31,907 nt of DNA from UBA5109 sp964606735. GTDB taxonomy: Bacteria > Pseudomonadota > Gammaproteobacteria > Pseudomonadales > Pseudohongiellaceae. The notes under the pieces are model-generated. The model worked only from the letters and a program-made list of their open reading frames with translations. It was not told the DNA's origin and ran no database searches. This document shows positions 16,382 to 24,870 of the stretch, in pieces. The DNA is taken from the NCBI GenBank assembly GCA_964606735.1, contig CAZSHI010000027.1, forward strand, positions 1-31,907. The letters are read 5' to 3'. Every line of letters begins with the position of its first letter. Positions within the stretch are counted from its first letter, which is position 1. The translations under genes and the position numbers were made by a program.

Positions 16382-16768
16382 TTAGCCGAAAAGCAGCTGG
16401 GGCAGCATGCGCCCAGGTAAAAAAGCGATAGCAGCGGCAAGCAAAATGCCACCAAGATACAGTCCGATCATACTGCCCCGATGCGATTTGATATCACCAC
16501 GACGGGCTGCCATAAAGGACATGGGTATCGTCACCAGTACGACAAGACTGAACAGATGTAAAAAACCGAAATGATTAAAAATGCGCGGCCCGATATAAGC
16601 TGGCATAAACAGCGTGATGACGCCCGTCAGCAACATCAGGCACATATAAATCTTGCCCAACAGTTTGTGTAAAGGAGTACCTTTTCTGTTCAAGAGCAGA
16701 AAAGTACCCAGAAAAAATGCCGGGAGAATGATGGACAAATGCAGCCAGGCAAAATTTTCGTAACTCAT
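16382..16768 (-). CDS. DUF2306-type four-helix membrane protein
   Basis: A 128-residue integral membrane protein with four hydrophobic segments at about 7-25, 38-58, 68-88 and 101-118. Histidines near the membrane (NFAWLHLSIILPAF, LHKLLGKIYM, HFGFLHLFSL, SHRGSMIGLY) and the HRG motif match DUF2306 membrane proteins of unknown function; the paired histidines suggest possible haem or metal binding, which is inference. Its start overlaps the upstream DUF1653 gene by four bases (ATGA), so the two are translationally coupled. ibpA follows on the same strand but has its own promoter. Confidence 0.78.
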   Translation of the reverse strand: MSYENFAWLHLSIILPAFFLGTFLLLNRKGTPLHKLLGKIYMCLMLLTGVITLFMPAYIGPRIFNHFGFLHLFSLVVLVTIPMSFMAARRGDIKSHRGSMIGLYLGGILLAAAIAFLPGRMLPQLLFG

Positions 16769-17001
16769 TTGGCTTGCTCGGCTGAAACGGCTATGTACTC
16801 AAAACGGGGAAGCACTTTGCCATCCACATTTACGTATTCCCTAAACATGGCAAGCGGCCTTACCCAGAAGACTGCATCGCCGTAATGCGGCACATACAAC
16901 ACCATGGTTTCCAAGGTTTCGGAATGCCTGGCAAAACCAATGACACTGTAATGCTTACCCTTGTAATGCCGATAAACCCCCAGCGGTATATAATTATCCA
17001 T
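16765..17001 (-). CDS. DUF1653 domain protein
   Basis: A small soluble protein, 78 residues from ATG 17001, of the DUF1653 family: GVYRHYKGKHYSVIGFARHS, TMVLYVPHYGDAVFWVRPLA and a closing RFEYI. The family folds as a small beta barrel and its function is unknown. The frame also has an ATG at 17049, but the family normally starts just before the PLGVYRHYKG segment, and the upper ATG has no ribosome site, whereas 17001 has AAGG and AGGGG upstream. It is the first gene of a short operon with the DUF2306 protein. Confidence 0.82.
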   Translation of the reverse strand: MDNYIPLGVYRHYKGKHYSVIGFARHSETLETMVLYVPHYGDAVFWVRPLAMFREYVNVDGKVLPRFEYIAVSAEQAK

Positions 17002-17154
17002 TGCCTTCCAGCCCCTGAACCTGTCATAAAATAGCCATTGGGGCTTCATAAAAAATTAATAAATCTTTAATCAGCTTTTAATGGCCACTGCTTAATATGC
17101 CTGCAATTTATATGAGCTTGCTGTATTGAGCTCAATTAAATCAAGCAGGCTAAC

Positions 17155-17676
17155 ATGATGCTGAAATATATTCAGGCCTTTGATTTAAGAACATTCCATT
17201 CTGTATTCTATTACAGCAAGCAAACTTCCCTCCCAATAAACCTGACACGCCATGCTAAGCTCATTTCTAAAATGGCGGATGGCTGGCTGTATTTATCGCT
17301 TATCCCCCTGACCTTAATTTTCAGGCAGGATCAAATTGTAAATTACTTATACCTGGCTGTCCTGGGATTCTCAATTGAACGTGGTTTTTATTTTACTCTG
17401 AAAAACACCATCAAACGACCAAGACCTTATCGGAGTATTAAAGGGTTAAAGTCAATCATCCTGGCTTCTGATGAATTCAGCCTGCCATCCGGTCATACTT
17501 CGGCAGCTTTTTTCTTCAGTACATTTTTGTGCATGGGATTCAGCCCATTGTTTCTCCCTCTTTACCTCTGGGCTACTGCCGTCGGATTATCCAGGGTTGT
17601 TCTGGGCGTGCATTACCTGACTGATATCATCATCGGAGCCATTTTGGGCTCGGCAATTGCTTTTCTAATTTTGTAA
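17155..17676 (+). CDS. PAP2-family membrane phosphatase
   Basis: A 173-residue membrane phosphatase of the PAP2 superfamily with all three catalytic motifs: KX6RP at 83-91 (KNTIKRPRP), PSGH at 111-114 with the general-acid histidine, and SRX5HX3D at 146-157 (SRVVLGVHYLTD) with the nucleophilic histidine. Members dephosphorylate phosphatidic acid, phosphatidylglycerophosphate or undecaprenyl diphosphate; the substrate cannot be told from sequence. Four to five hydrophobic segments are present. The start could be either of two adjacent ATGs. The glycosyltransferase gene begins 23 bases after the stop, so a shared lipid-linked pathway is plausible. Confidence 0.9.
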   Translation: MMLKYIQAFDLRTFHSVFYYSKQTSLPINLTRHAKLISKMADGWLYLSLIPLTLIFRQDQIVNYLYLAVLGFSIERGFYFTLKNTIKRPRPYRSIKGLKSIILASDEFSLPSGHTSAAFFFSTFLCMGFSPLFLPLYLWATAVGLSRVVLGVHYLTDIIIGAILGSAIAFLIL

Positions 17677-17699
17677 ATTTCACAATTCAGGAACTTGGT

Positions 17700-18707
17700 A
17701 TGAAAATACTTTACGGTGTCCAGGGTACTGGAAACGGCCATATCAGTCGTGCAAGCGCCATGTTTGAAGCCTTCAAGAGCTATCCCGATCTTGAGGTGGA
17801 ATGGCTACTCAGTGGTCGCGATCAAGACCTCGGCTGTGGTGCTATTGAAGAGTTTAAATGGCGACGTGGTCTAACCTTTATTACCAGCGCCGGAAAAATT
17901 AACGCCTGGCAGACCCTGAGGCATAACAAATTAAAGACATTTTTCACCGATGTAAAAGAGCTGGATCTCAGCTCCTATGACCTGGTCATTTCAGATTATG
18001 AGCCGGTAATCTCGCACGCAGCCCGTCGGCGCAAGATCCCCTTAACCGGTATTGGTCACCAGTATGCCTTTAGCTTTGATATTCCCAAGTCTGGTGCCAA
18101 TCCCGCTGTCAATTTCATCATGAAAGCCTATGCCCCTGTAACCCAGCCAGTAGGCCTGCACTGGCATCATTTTAACTATCCTATTCTTCCTCCCATACTC
18201 GATATTGACTTGCCAGCAGAAATGCCAGTAGCACTTACCAACAAGGTTATTGTCTACCTACCCTTCGAAAGCATACAAAGTATTTTTGACATCATCAGGG
18301 ACATGAGCACATATGAGTTTTACATTTATCACCCACAATTCATTGAAGATAGGGATGAACGGCATATTCATTGCCGCAAAATATCACGCCTGGGTTTCAA
18401 AAAAGATTTACTCGATGCCCAGCATGTCATTACCAACAGCGGTTTTGAGTTAATCAGCGAGTGTCTGCAAATTGGTAAACACATTCTGACCAAGCCTCTG
18501 CACGGGCAGATGGAACAGCTCTCGAATGCAAAAGCCCTGCAAGAATTGGGCTATGCTGAAGTGATCAAAATATTGAAGCAGCCACTTATTGGCGACTGGC
18601 TGGAAAAGGACAAATCATTGGCTCAGGTTGATTACCCGGATGTAGCTTCACGTCTGGCTGCATGGATTGCCAATGGGCGCAGGGAAAGCACAGAGGAACT
18701 AGCATAG
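17700..18707 (+). CDS. MJ1255/TIGR00661-type glycosyltransferase
   Basis: A 335-residue protein with a GT-B-like layout. The N-terminal acceptor domain opens with KILYGVQGTGNGHISRASAM, with the glycine-rich loop seen in MurG-like transferases. The C-terminal half carries ITNSGFELISECLQIGKHIL, then KPLHGQMEQLSNAKALQELG, a nucleotide-sugar-binding signature. It resembles the family known as MJ1255/VC2487, annotated as putative glycosyltransferases; donor and acceptor are unknown. There is no signal peptide, so it probably works at the inner membrane's cytoplasmic face. It is likely co-transcribed with the PAP2 gene upstream and converges with tgpA, leaving a 17-base gap. Confidence 0.82.
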   Translation: MKILYGVQGTGNGHISRASAMFEAFKSYPDLEVEWLLSGRDQDLGCGAIEEFKWRRGLTFITSAGKINAWQTLRHNKLKTFFTDVKELDLSSYDLVISDYEPVISHAARRRKIPLTGIGHQYAFSFDIPKSGANPAVNFIMKAYAPVTQPVGLHWHHFNYPILPPILDIDLPAEMPVALTNKVIVYLPFESIQSIFDIIRDMSTYEFYIYHPQFIEDRDERHIHCRKISRLGFKKDLLDAQHVITNSGFELISECLQIGKHILTKPLHGQMEQLSNAKALQELGYAEVIKILKQPLIGDWLEKDKSLAQVDYPDVASRLAAWIANGRRESTEELA

Positions 18708-18724
18708 GAGCTGTGGCAGAACAA

Positions 18725-20785
18725 CTAGTACAGAAACATGTGAAACTGCCTGATTTTATTTTTCAGCTCTTTCATACTGTCCCCGTCGGCATCCCCTGTC
18801 GACTGGCGATAAACCAGGTCTATGTATTTTTCTGTGATCTCCTGCATTTGTGAGGCCCAGTTAGGTTTTAACTGGCTCAGGCGCTCATAGTAGTGCAATG
18901 GCGTTTCCCCTTTTTGCCGCGCCAGACCCTGCCTTGACAGACCCTCACAGTAACCCAGGTAAAGGTCAGTAGCTGGATGCCTGCTCTCTTTGCTGGGTTT
19001 ACGCAATACCAGAAAAACCATCACCGCCATGGAAGCAAACAGGAATGCCAGCGAAGAGAAAATAATTTTACCGCGCGTCACCTCATTAAATATGCTTCCA
19101 AAAAACGCCAGCTGCATGGCTCCATCATAATTCAGGACGAAGCGATTCCAGGTGTAATCAAGCATTTCCAAACGGTAGCGCAAATCATTTAAAAACAGGC
19201 TGTTCCTGAATCTGAGCAGTGATAGACCGGCATCCTGCAGAAAGACCTCATCTTCCTGAAAGGCAAATTGGCTACCCCGTTCAATACGGTTGGGAGCCAC
19301 CGCCGCAGTCGGATCCACCCGAAACCAGCCTTGATTCGGCAACCAGACCTCAACCCAGGCATGCGCGTCATACTGTCGCACTACCAAGGTATCATCATAG
19401 GGGTTATATTCACCTCCCTGGTAGCCTGTGACTACCCTGGAGGGGATGCCAGCAGCCCGCATCAAAAATGCATAAGAACTGGCGTAATGTTCACAGAAGC
19501 CCTCGCGCGTGGAAAACAGGAATTCATCAACCGGGTTGTTACCCAGCAAGGGCGGGCTCAGACTATAGAAAAACTCTTGCTCGGTAAAATAATTCAGCAC
19601 TGCGCGAATATATGCCTCATCGGAACCCACTGCCTCACGCAATTCAAGCGCAAACCCTCGACTTTGCAGATTGCTATTATCCGGCAGGCGTAACCAGCGC
19701 CGCATTGTACGCGGCCCCAGATTCACATCAACGCGATGGTCCATGTATGAACGCATATCATAACTAAAGCGCTGGGAGATGTTACGGATGCTGTCTACCT
19801 GGAAGTCACGCCGCATGATCATACGATTATCGACAACCTGGGGAATCTTCAGAGTATAGAGCCAATTTTCATCGGTTGGTTCCATGATGACATTGTAATC
19901 AAGAATTTCACCACGGTACTCAATCTCCTCAAACCAGTCCCTGACATCCTGTGGGTTTGCCCCGAGAAACTGTGGCTGAAAATTAAAATTCTGCTCCCAT
20001 TCCCTGCCGTCAAAATCATCCATGGTGATGGCTCGCCAGTACAATTGTGAACTGGGCGGCCTGGCATCGACAAACTTGACCCGGAAGGCCAACTCATCCG
20101 AAGCGATCAAATTACCGATATCTCCCGGTGACATACTGTCGCTCAAACCAGTTCGGGCCGAAGCACTTTGCAGGGGGACTGACCACAGCGGCGATATACG
20201 GGGGAACAGCAGAAACAACGCCAGCATCAAGGGAATACTTTGCAGCAGTATCATCGCGGAAAGCCGAAAAGTCCGTACCGGGTTCTGAAATTCCTGGGTC
20301 TGGTAAAGGGACATCAGTGCGCTGCTGATTAGCATAACGCAGAACATCATGTAGCAGGCTATGAGGATGTTCTGCGACCAGATAAACTCGGCAATCACCA
20401 GGAAATAACTCAGATAGACCACCAACAAAACATCGCGTTTGCGGTGCATTTCCAGCAGCTTGAGCGTTACGGCAACAATCAGAATGGCCACCGTTGACTC
20501 CGTTGCAAAAATGTCGCGGCCAAACTGGGCTAGCATGGTTAGCAGAACCAATAATACCAGGCTCGTTTTGATGATGGTGCCCGGGTAGGACAAACGCCCC
20601 TGATAAATCAGAACCCGGCCGAGGATGCAAAGCACACAGATCACAATCAGCCAAGGAGGCATACGCGCAACATGTGGCAGAATAACAGCCGTCAGTGATA
20701 CCAGAATCCAGGCCAGCGAAGTCCTTGGCACCTGATAGGCATTCTCGATACGTTTTGACCTGCTTTTTCTGAATATATGTAACAT
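18725..20785 (-). CDS. tgpA: TgpA-type membrane transglutaminase (DUF3488)
   Basis: A 686-residue inner-membrane protein. Five to six transmembrane helices fill residues 20-195 (DUF3488 region). A periplasmic transglutaminase-like domain follows, then one more helix near 577-600 and a short helical cytoplasmic tail (DUF4129-like). The papain-like triad is intact: Cys431 in REGFCEHYASSYAF, His475 in QYDAHAWVEVW and Asp491 in FRVDPTAAV. The 44- and 16-residue spacings match those I recall for P. aeruginosa TgpA (Cys404, His448, Asp464), reported as essential there. The ATG overlaps the stop of the DUF58 gene by one base (TAATG). It is the last gene of the MoxR-DUF58-TgpA module. Confidence 0.93.
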   Translation of the reverse strand: MLHIFRKSRSKRIENAYQVPRTSLAWILVSLTAVILPHVARMPPWLIVICVLCILGRVLIYQGRLSYPGTIIKTSLVLLVLLTMLAQFGRDIFATESTVAILIVAVTLKLLEMHRKRDVLLVVYLSYFLVIAEFIWSQNILIACYMMFCVMLISSALMSLYQTQEFQNPVRTFRLSAMILLQSIPLMLALFLLFPRISPLWSVPLQSASARTGLSDSMSPGDIGNLIASDELAFRVKFVDARPPSSQLYWRAITMDDFDGREWEQNFNFQPQFLGANPQDVRDWFEEIEYRGEILDYNVIMEPTDENWLYTLKIPQVVDNRMIMRRDFQVDSIRNISQRFSYDMRSYMDHRVDVNLGPRTMRRWLRLPDNSNLQSRGFALELREAVGSDEAYIRAVLNYFTEQEFFYSLSPPLLGNNPVDEFLFSTREGFCEHYASSYAFLMRAAGIPSRVVTGYQGGEYNPYDDTLVVRQYDAHAWVEVWLPNQGWFRVDPTAAVAPNRIERGSQFAFQEDEVFLQDAGLSLLRFRNSLFLNDLRYRLEMLDYTWNRFVLNYDGAMQLAFFGSIFNEVTRGKIIFSSLAFLFASMAVMVFLVLRKPSKESRHPATDLYLGYCEGLSRQGLARQKGETPLHYYERLSQLKPNWASQMQEITEKYIDLVYRQSTGDADGDSMKELKNKIRQFHMFLY

Positions 20786-21780
20786 TATCGATAAAGTGCC
20801 AGCGCCCTGAGTACTAAGCGGTAGTGTTCAGAGCCTTTGTTTGGTTCGATCAGCTTGCCCGGTATGTCCAGACCATAATCCACACCGGCAGCATCCAGCT
20901 TCAGTACACAATAACAAAGTCTAGACAGGCGGTCTTCTTCATTCAAATCCGGAAAAAGCCGCCAGCGCAACCAGATTTTATCATCGACATTACTGGAATA
21001 CTGCTTGGTATACATCCCCTGTCCACGCGCAAAGTTTTTCCAGGCGACATGCTTGAGCGGATCGCCGACCTGGTATTCCCGCAGATTGTAAAAATCATCA
21101 TTACCACGGGTCACATTGATTTTTCCGGCGTCCTCATCACTTGAATTCAGTAAATCAAGATCACAGGGAATTGGTTTGGGATAGACCAGGCACTGAATAT
21201 CCAGGTCAATCAACGACCAGGCGCGACAAATACCAAACGGAAAAAACGTTTCTATGCGCAACCTGCCTGGATCAAGATAACCTCGCTTCAGGGTAGGTAC
21301 AAACAGATTGACCCGTTGCTCCTTATCCTCGATCAGGTTTGCCACCAGTTTCCTTGATTGCGGAAAACTCAGTTCGATGGCCTCGTAAATTCGCTTGCCA
21401 TAACGGTTAAGAATAATCGTGATTTCGGCATTCTCGCCAGCAAAGATCATGCTGTCACTGACAGCTGACAGATGCAGCCCCGACAAATTCCGATAAGTAT
21501 AAAAAATGGTCAGGATAAACATACCCAGCAGCAGAAAAACCAGACCGAAAGCCAGACTGATTTCATAATTGATGGCCCCGATAAACATCAACACCAGCAC
21601 ACAAAAGAAAGCCAGGCCCTGCCTGTTGGGAATGATGAAAATATTGTTTAAATCCAGTTCGACATGTGGCGAAGGCGGGATTCTTTTTGTCACCCAGCGC
21701 ACAAAATTACGTCGCCACAAAATATACGGATTGAGTGTTCTACTTTCTGGACTCGACTGTGCCTGACTTATGTTTTCCAT
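20785..21780 (-). CDS. DUF58 domain protein (tgpA module)
   Basis: A protein of 331 residues from ATG 21780 (a GTG at 21789 is also possible). Two N-terminal transmembrane helices near 40-85 (QGLAFFCVLVLMFIGAI, FGLVFLLLGMFILTIF) anchor it, unlike the DUF58 protein of the bat operon, which has none. The DUF58 hallmark lies near 230-260: DFYNLREYQVGDPLKHVAWK followed by NFARGQGMYTKQY. A beta-rich middle region starts with LSAVSDSMIFAGENAEITII. It is the usual partner of the adjacent MoxR ATPase and the TgpA transglutaminase; the biochemical role is unknown. Confidence 0.91.
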   Translation of the reverse strand: MENISQAQSSPESRTLNPYILWRRNFVRWVTKRIPPSPHVELDLNNIFIIPNRQGLAFFCVLVLMFIGAINYEISLAFGLVFLLLGMFILTIFYTYRNLSGLHLSAVSDSMIFAGENAEITIILNRYGKRIYEAIELSFPQSRKLVANLIEDKEQRVNLFVPTLKRGYLDPGRLRIETFFPFGICRAWSLIDLDIQCLVYPKPIPCDLDLLNSSDEDAGKINVTRGNDDFYNLREYQVGDPLKHVAWKNFARGQGMYTKQYSSNVDDKIWLRWRLFPDLNEEDRLSRLCYCVLKLDAAGVDYGLDIPGKLIEPNKGSEHYRLVLRALALYR

Positions 21781-21820
21781 GAAAACCACAAGCTTCCGGA
21801 AACAAACAGATTTTCACACG

Positions 21821-21846
21821 GCTGACTGTCCGGACTGTCAGTCAGC
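21821..21846 (-). promoter_or_regulatory. Stem-loop between moxR and DUF58
   Basis: GCTGACTG and CAGTCAGC form a perfect 8-bp stem with a 10-base loop that overlaps the stop codon of the MoxR gene. No U-tract follows on the minus strand, so it does not look like a terminator. It may stabilise or process the upstream message. Part of it encodes no protein. Confidence 0.45.
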
Positions 21847-22761
21847 AACGATATCAACTTCAGCCATTAAGCGTTGCGAATACTCTTCGGCATGCCTGCC
21901 CGAACTGTCGCTGACCGCCCGTAAACGGTGATCTGTAACAGCCGGCAACACCATCTGCACATCTTCCGGTAATACATGCTTGCGCTCGTTCATCAGCGCC
22001 CAGGTTTTGGCACTGCGAATCAGGGCAATGGCCCCGCGTGGCGACAAGCCAAAGGTGAATTTGTCATCCTGGCGAGTATAAGCCACCAGACGCTGTAGAT
22101 AATCAAGCAAGCTATCAGTAGCCTGCACCTCATTGATGCTGTTATGCAGAGTTTTGATATCACTGGCATCGAGGCATTGTTTTAAATCATCAATGCCGGC
22201 ACGCTCTTCACTGTTAATCAACAGTTCACGCTCGGCGACAGGGTCCGGATAGCCAATTTTCAGACGCATCAGGAAACGGTCAAGCTGCGATTCTGGCAAG
22301 GGGTAAGTGCCCGCAAAACTGGTTGGGTTTTGTGTCGCGATCACAAAAAACGGGGCCGGTAGTTTTCGAGTTTCACCGTCGACCGAAACCTGTTTTTCTT
22401 CCATCGCTTCAAGCAAGGCGCTTTGGGTTTTCGGTGTTGTCCGGTTGATTTCATCGGCAAGAATCAGGTTGCTAAAAACCGGGCCGGGATGAAAGGAAAA
22501 CTTGGCCTGATTCTGATCGTAGATTGTTACCCCGAGAATATCCGCTGGCAGCAGGTCACTGGTAAACTGTATACGACTGTATTCCAGACCAAGCACCTTA
22601 GCCAGCGCCTGAGAGAGCGTTGTTTTGCCCATGCCCGGCTTGTCTTCCATTAACAGGTGCCCTCCGGCGAACAGACAGCACAGCGAAAGCCTGATCTGTT
22701 TTTCCTTACCGAATACCACCTTGCCAATTTCTGCTACGGCTGTCTCAATTTTGTCATGCAT
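21838..22761 (-). CDS. MoxR-family AAA+ ATPase (tgpA module)
   Basis: A 307-residue MoxR AAA+ ATPase. Walker A is KPGMGKTT at 41-48, Walker B is LILADEINRTTPKTQ with DE at 103-104, sensor 1 is VIATQNPTSFAGTYPLPESQ, and FGLSPRGAIALIRSAK marks the lid. It differs clearly from the MoxR at 8666 (GMGKT against GLAKT), so the two belong to different MoxR subgroups rather than a recent duplication. It lies 26 bases after purF with no visible promoter of its own, and is followed after 48 bases by its DUF58 partner. The expected role is ATP-driven assembly or activation of DUF58/TgpA. Confidence 0.94.
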   Translation of the reverse strand: MHDKIETAVAEIGKVVFGKEKQIRLSLCCLFAGGHLLMEDKPGMGKTTLSQALAKVLGLEYSRIQFTSDLLPADILGVTIYDQNQAKFSFHPGPVFSNLILADEINRTTPKTQSALLEAMEEKQVSVDGETRKLPAPFFVIATQNPTSFAGTYPLPESQLDRFLMRLKIGYPDPVAERELLINSEERAGIDDLKQCLDASDIKTLHNSINEVQATDSLLDYLQRLVAYTRQDDKFTFGLSPRGAIALIRSAKTWALMNERKHVLPEDVQMVLPAVTDHRLRAVSDSSGRHAEEYSQRLMAEVDIVAD

Positions 22762-22787
22762 CTTGTTATAGTTATCCCGATTTACAG

Positions 22788-24326
22788 CTATTCGTTATTG
22801 TGCAAGCCCAATATTTCTTCATTTTCACGCTGTGGGCTGTAAAGATTTTTTTCCTTCAGACGGTTTTGCTTGGCGCGATCATTACGAATAGCTTCAAGCT
22901 CAGCCAAATAGGCTTCGGTCACATCGCTGGTAATGTACTCACCATTGAAGACGGAACATTCAAAATCCATCGGCAAAATACTACCCTCGGCACAGGACGC
23001 AATCAGGTCTTCCAGGTCCTGGAAGACCAGCCAGTCTGCTCCAATAAGCTCCTGTATCTGCTTGACCGTTTTGTCATGCGCAATCAATTCACTAACCGCC
23101 GGCATATCAATACCATACACGTTGGGATAACGAACCGGCGGCGCCGCTGAACAGAAATAGACCTTGCGGGCACCAGCATCCCTTGCCATTTCGATGATCT
23201 GGCTGCAGGTGGTACCTCGCACGATGGAATCATCAACCAGCAGCACATTTTTATCCTGAAACTCCAGCGGAATAGCGTTGAGCTTTTGTTTGACAGATTT
23301 TTTGCGCTGACTCTGGCCGGGCATAATAAAAGTACGACCGATATAGCGGTTTTTGACAAAGCCTTCGCGGTATTTGACCCCTAGTGCATTAGCCAGCTCC
23401 ACTGCCGAAGTACGACTGGTATCAGGAATTGGTATAACCACATCTATATCGTGATCCGGACGTTCACGCTTGATCTTTTCAGCTAGCTTTTCCCCCATGC
23501 GCAAACGGGACTTGTAAACTGATATGCCATCCATCAGGGAATCTGGCCTGGCAAAATAAACATGCTCAAATATACAGGGTGTCAGGCTGACATTATCTGC
23601 GCAGATTTTACTTTCCATATTGCCGTCCTGATCGATGTAAACGGCCTCACCTGGAGCAACATCCCTGACCAGTTTGAAACCCTGAGAATCCAGTGCCACA
23701 CTCTCTGAAGCCAGCATGTATTCCATCCCCTTACGGGTCTTTTTCTCACCAAATACCAGCGGGCGAATCCCATGCTTGTCACGGAATCCAACAATGCCGT
23801 ATCCAACCAGCATTGCCACCGCCGCATAGGCTCCCCGACAGCGCTTATGCACGCCTTCAATGGCCTTGAAAACATCTTCGGCACCGGGCCTGAACTTGTT
23901 AAGTTGCTGCAATTCATGGGCAAACACATTCAAGAGAACTTCCGAATCAGAATCGGTGTTCAGGTGTCGTAAATCATCCCGGAAAATGTCCTCACTGAGT
24001 TCTCTGGCATTGGTTAAATTACCGTTGTGGGCAAGACTGATACCGTAAGGAGAATTGACGTACAGCGGTTGTGCCTGGGCTGGGCCGGAACTGCCGGCTG
24101 TGGGGTAACGGACATGGCCAATTCCCATGTTCCCGGTCAGGTTTTTCATGTGGCTGGTACGGAAAACATCCCTCACCAGGCCATTATCCTTGCGCAGATT
24201 CAGCTTGCCATGGTCGCTGGTCACAATGCCTGCAGCATCCTGACCGCGATGCTGCAAGACGGTCAGGCTGTCATACAGCGTCAGATTAACATTGGACCGG
24301 CCAACGACACCGACTATTCCACACAT
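22788..24326 (-). CDS. purF: Amidophosphoribosyltransferase
   Basis: First committed enzyme of purine synthesis, making 5-phosphoribosylamine from PRPP and glutamine. It is 512 residues, close to E. coli PurF (505). It starts MCGIVGVVG, so the N-terminal nucleophile cysteine is exposed after removal of Met. The Ntn glutaminase domain covers about 1-230 (RHRGQDAAGI-like QHRGQDAAGI, GHVRYPTAGSS, LAHNGNLTN). The phosphoribosyltransferase domain carries VVIPIPDTSRTSA and the PRPP loop VLLVDDSIVRGTTC. No propeptide or Fe-S cysteines are seen, as in the E. coli type. cvpA lies 34 bases upstream, the classical cvpA-purF arrangement. No PurR-type palindrome was noticed. Confidence 0.98.
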   Translation of the reverse strand: MCGIVGVVGRSNVNLTLYDSLTVLQHRGQDAAGIVTSDHGKLNLRKDNGLVRDVFRTSHMKNLTGNMGIGHVRYPTAGSSGPAQAQPLYVNSPYGISLAHNGNLTNARELSEDIFRDDLRHLNTDSDSEVLLNVFAHELQQLNKFRPGAEDVFKAIEGVHKRCRGAYAAVAMLVGYGIVGFRDKHGIRPLVFGEKKTRKGMEYMLASESVALDSQGFKLVRDVAPGEAVYIDQDGNMESKICADNVSLTPCIFEHVYFARPDSLMDGISVYKSRLRMGEKLAEKIKRERPDHDIDVVIPIPDTSRTSAVELANALGVKYREGFVKNRYIGRTFIMPGQSQRKKSVKQKLNAIPLEFQDKNVLLVDDSIVRGTTCSQIIEMARDAGARKVYFCSAAPPVRYPNVYGIDMPAVSELIAHDKTVKQIQELIGADWLVFQDLEDLIASCAEGSILPMDFECSVFNGEYITSDVTEAYLAELEAIRNDRAKQNRLKEKNLYSPQRENEEILGLHNNE

Positions 24327-24360
24327 GCTTTATACCCCTTCTGCATTTTTCCTGAATGAA

Positions 24361-24855
24361 TCACGCTAGTGCCTCAGCGCTCGCTTCCTGTGCCTGGTAA
24401 TCCAGTAACGACTCAAGATAATCCACCACCAGCATCAGGCGAGACGCCAGTACTGAATCCTGAAACCAGCTTTCACTGAACTGAAACGGCCTGGTTAAAA
24501 ACAATACCAGTAATACAATAATCAAACCACGAAACAGTCCAAAAACTGATCCAAGAGCCCGGTCAACACTGCGCAAACCTATTTTCGCAGTCAAACTAGA
24601 CATGATATTGCCGAGCAAGGCACCGGTAAACATCACCAGAACAAAAAGCAGCACCGATGCCAGCAGGCGCCTTGCCGTCGCATTAGCTAGCACCCCTGTC
24701 ATTAAATCTGCCAGTGGAGCACTGAAAAAACCGGCGACCAGTACAGCGGCAACCCAGGAAGCCAGGGAAAAGGCTTCTTTCACGAATCCTCGCCAGAACC
24801 CAAGTAGCAAAGAGATAAAAATAACAAGCAGAATAACAATATCGGCTATCGTCAC
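24361..24855 (-). CDS. cvpA: CvpA-family membrane protein
   Basis: A 164-residue inner-membrane protein with four hydrophobic helices: about 3-21, 27-47, 63-85 and 103-123. CvpA was first described as needed for colicin V production and is linked to envelope homeostasis, but its molecular role is not settled. It is the family's usual neighbour of purF. The start is GTG at 24855 with a good AGGAAG site six bases upstream. The C-terminal tail is cytoplasmic or periplasmic and ends in an Ala/Glu-rich stretch. Confidence 0.94.
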   Translation of the reverse strand: MTIADIVILLVIFISLLLGFWRGFVKEAFSLASWVAAVLVAGFFSAPLADLMTGVLANATARRLLASVLLFVLVMFTGALLGNIMSSLTAKIGLRSVDRALGSVFGLFRGLIIVLLVLFLTRPFQFSESWFQDSVLASRLMLVVDYLESLLDYQAQEASAEALA

Positions 24856-24870
24856 ATATCTTCCTGAGTG

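Noticed and set aside
20112..20654. 180-codon minus-strand open frame inside tgpA
   Set aside because: It lies in another frame of a well-supported gene with intact catalytic triad, and its translation resembles no known protein.
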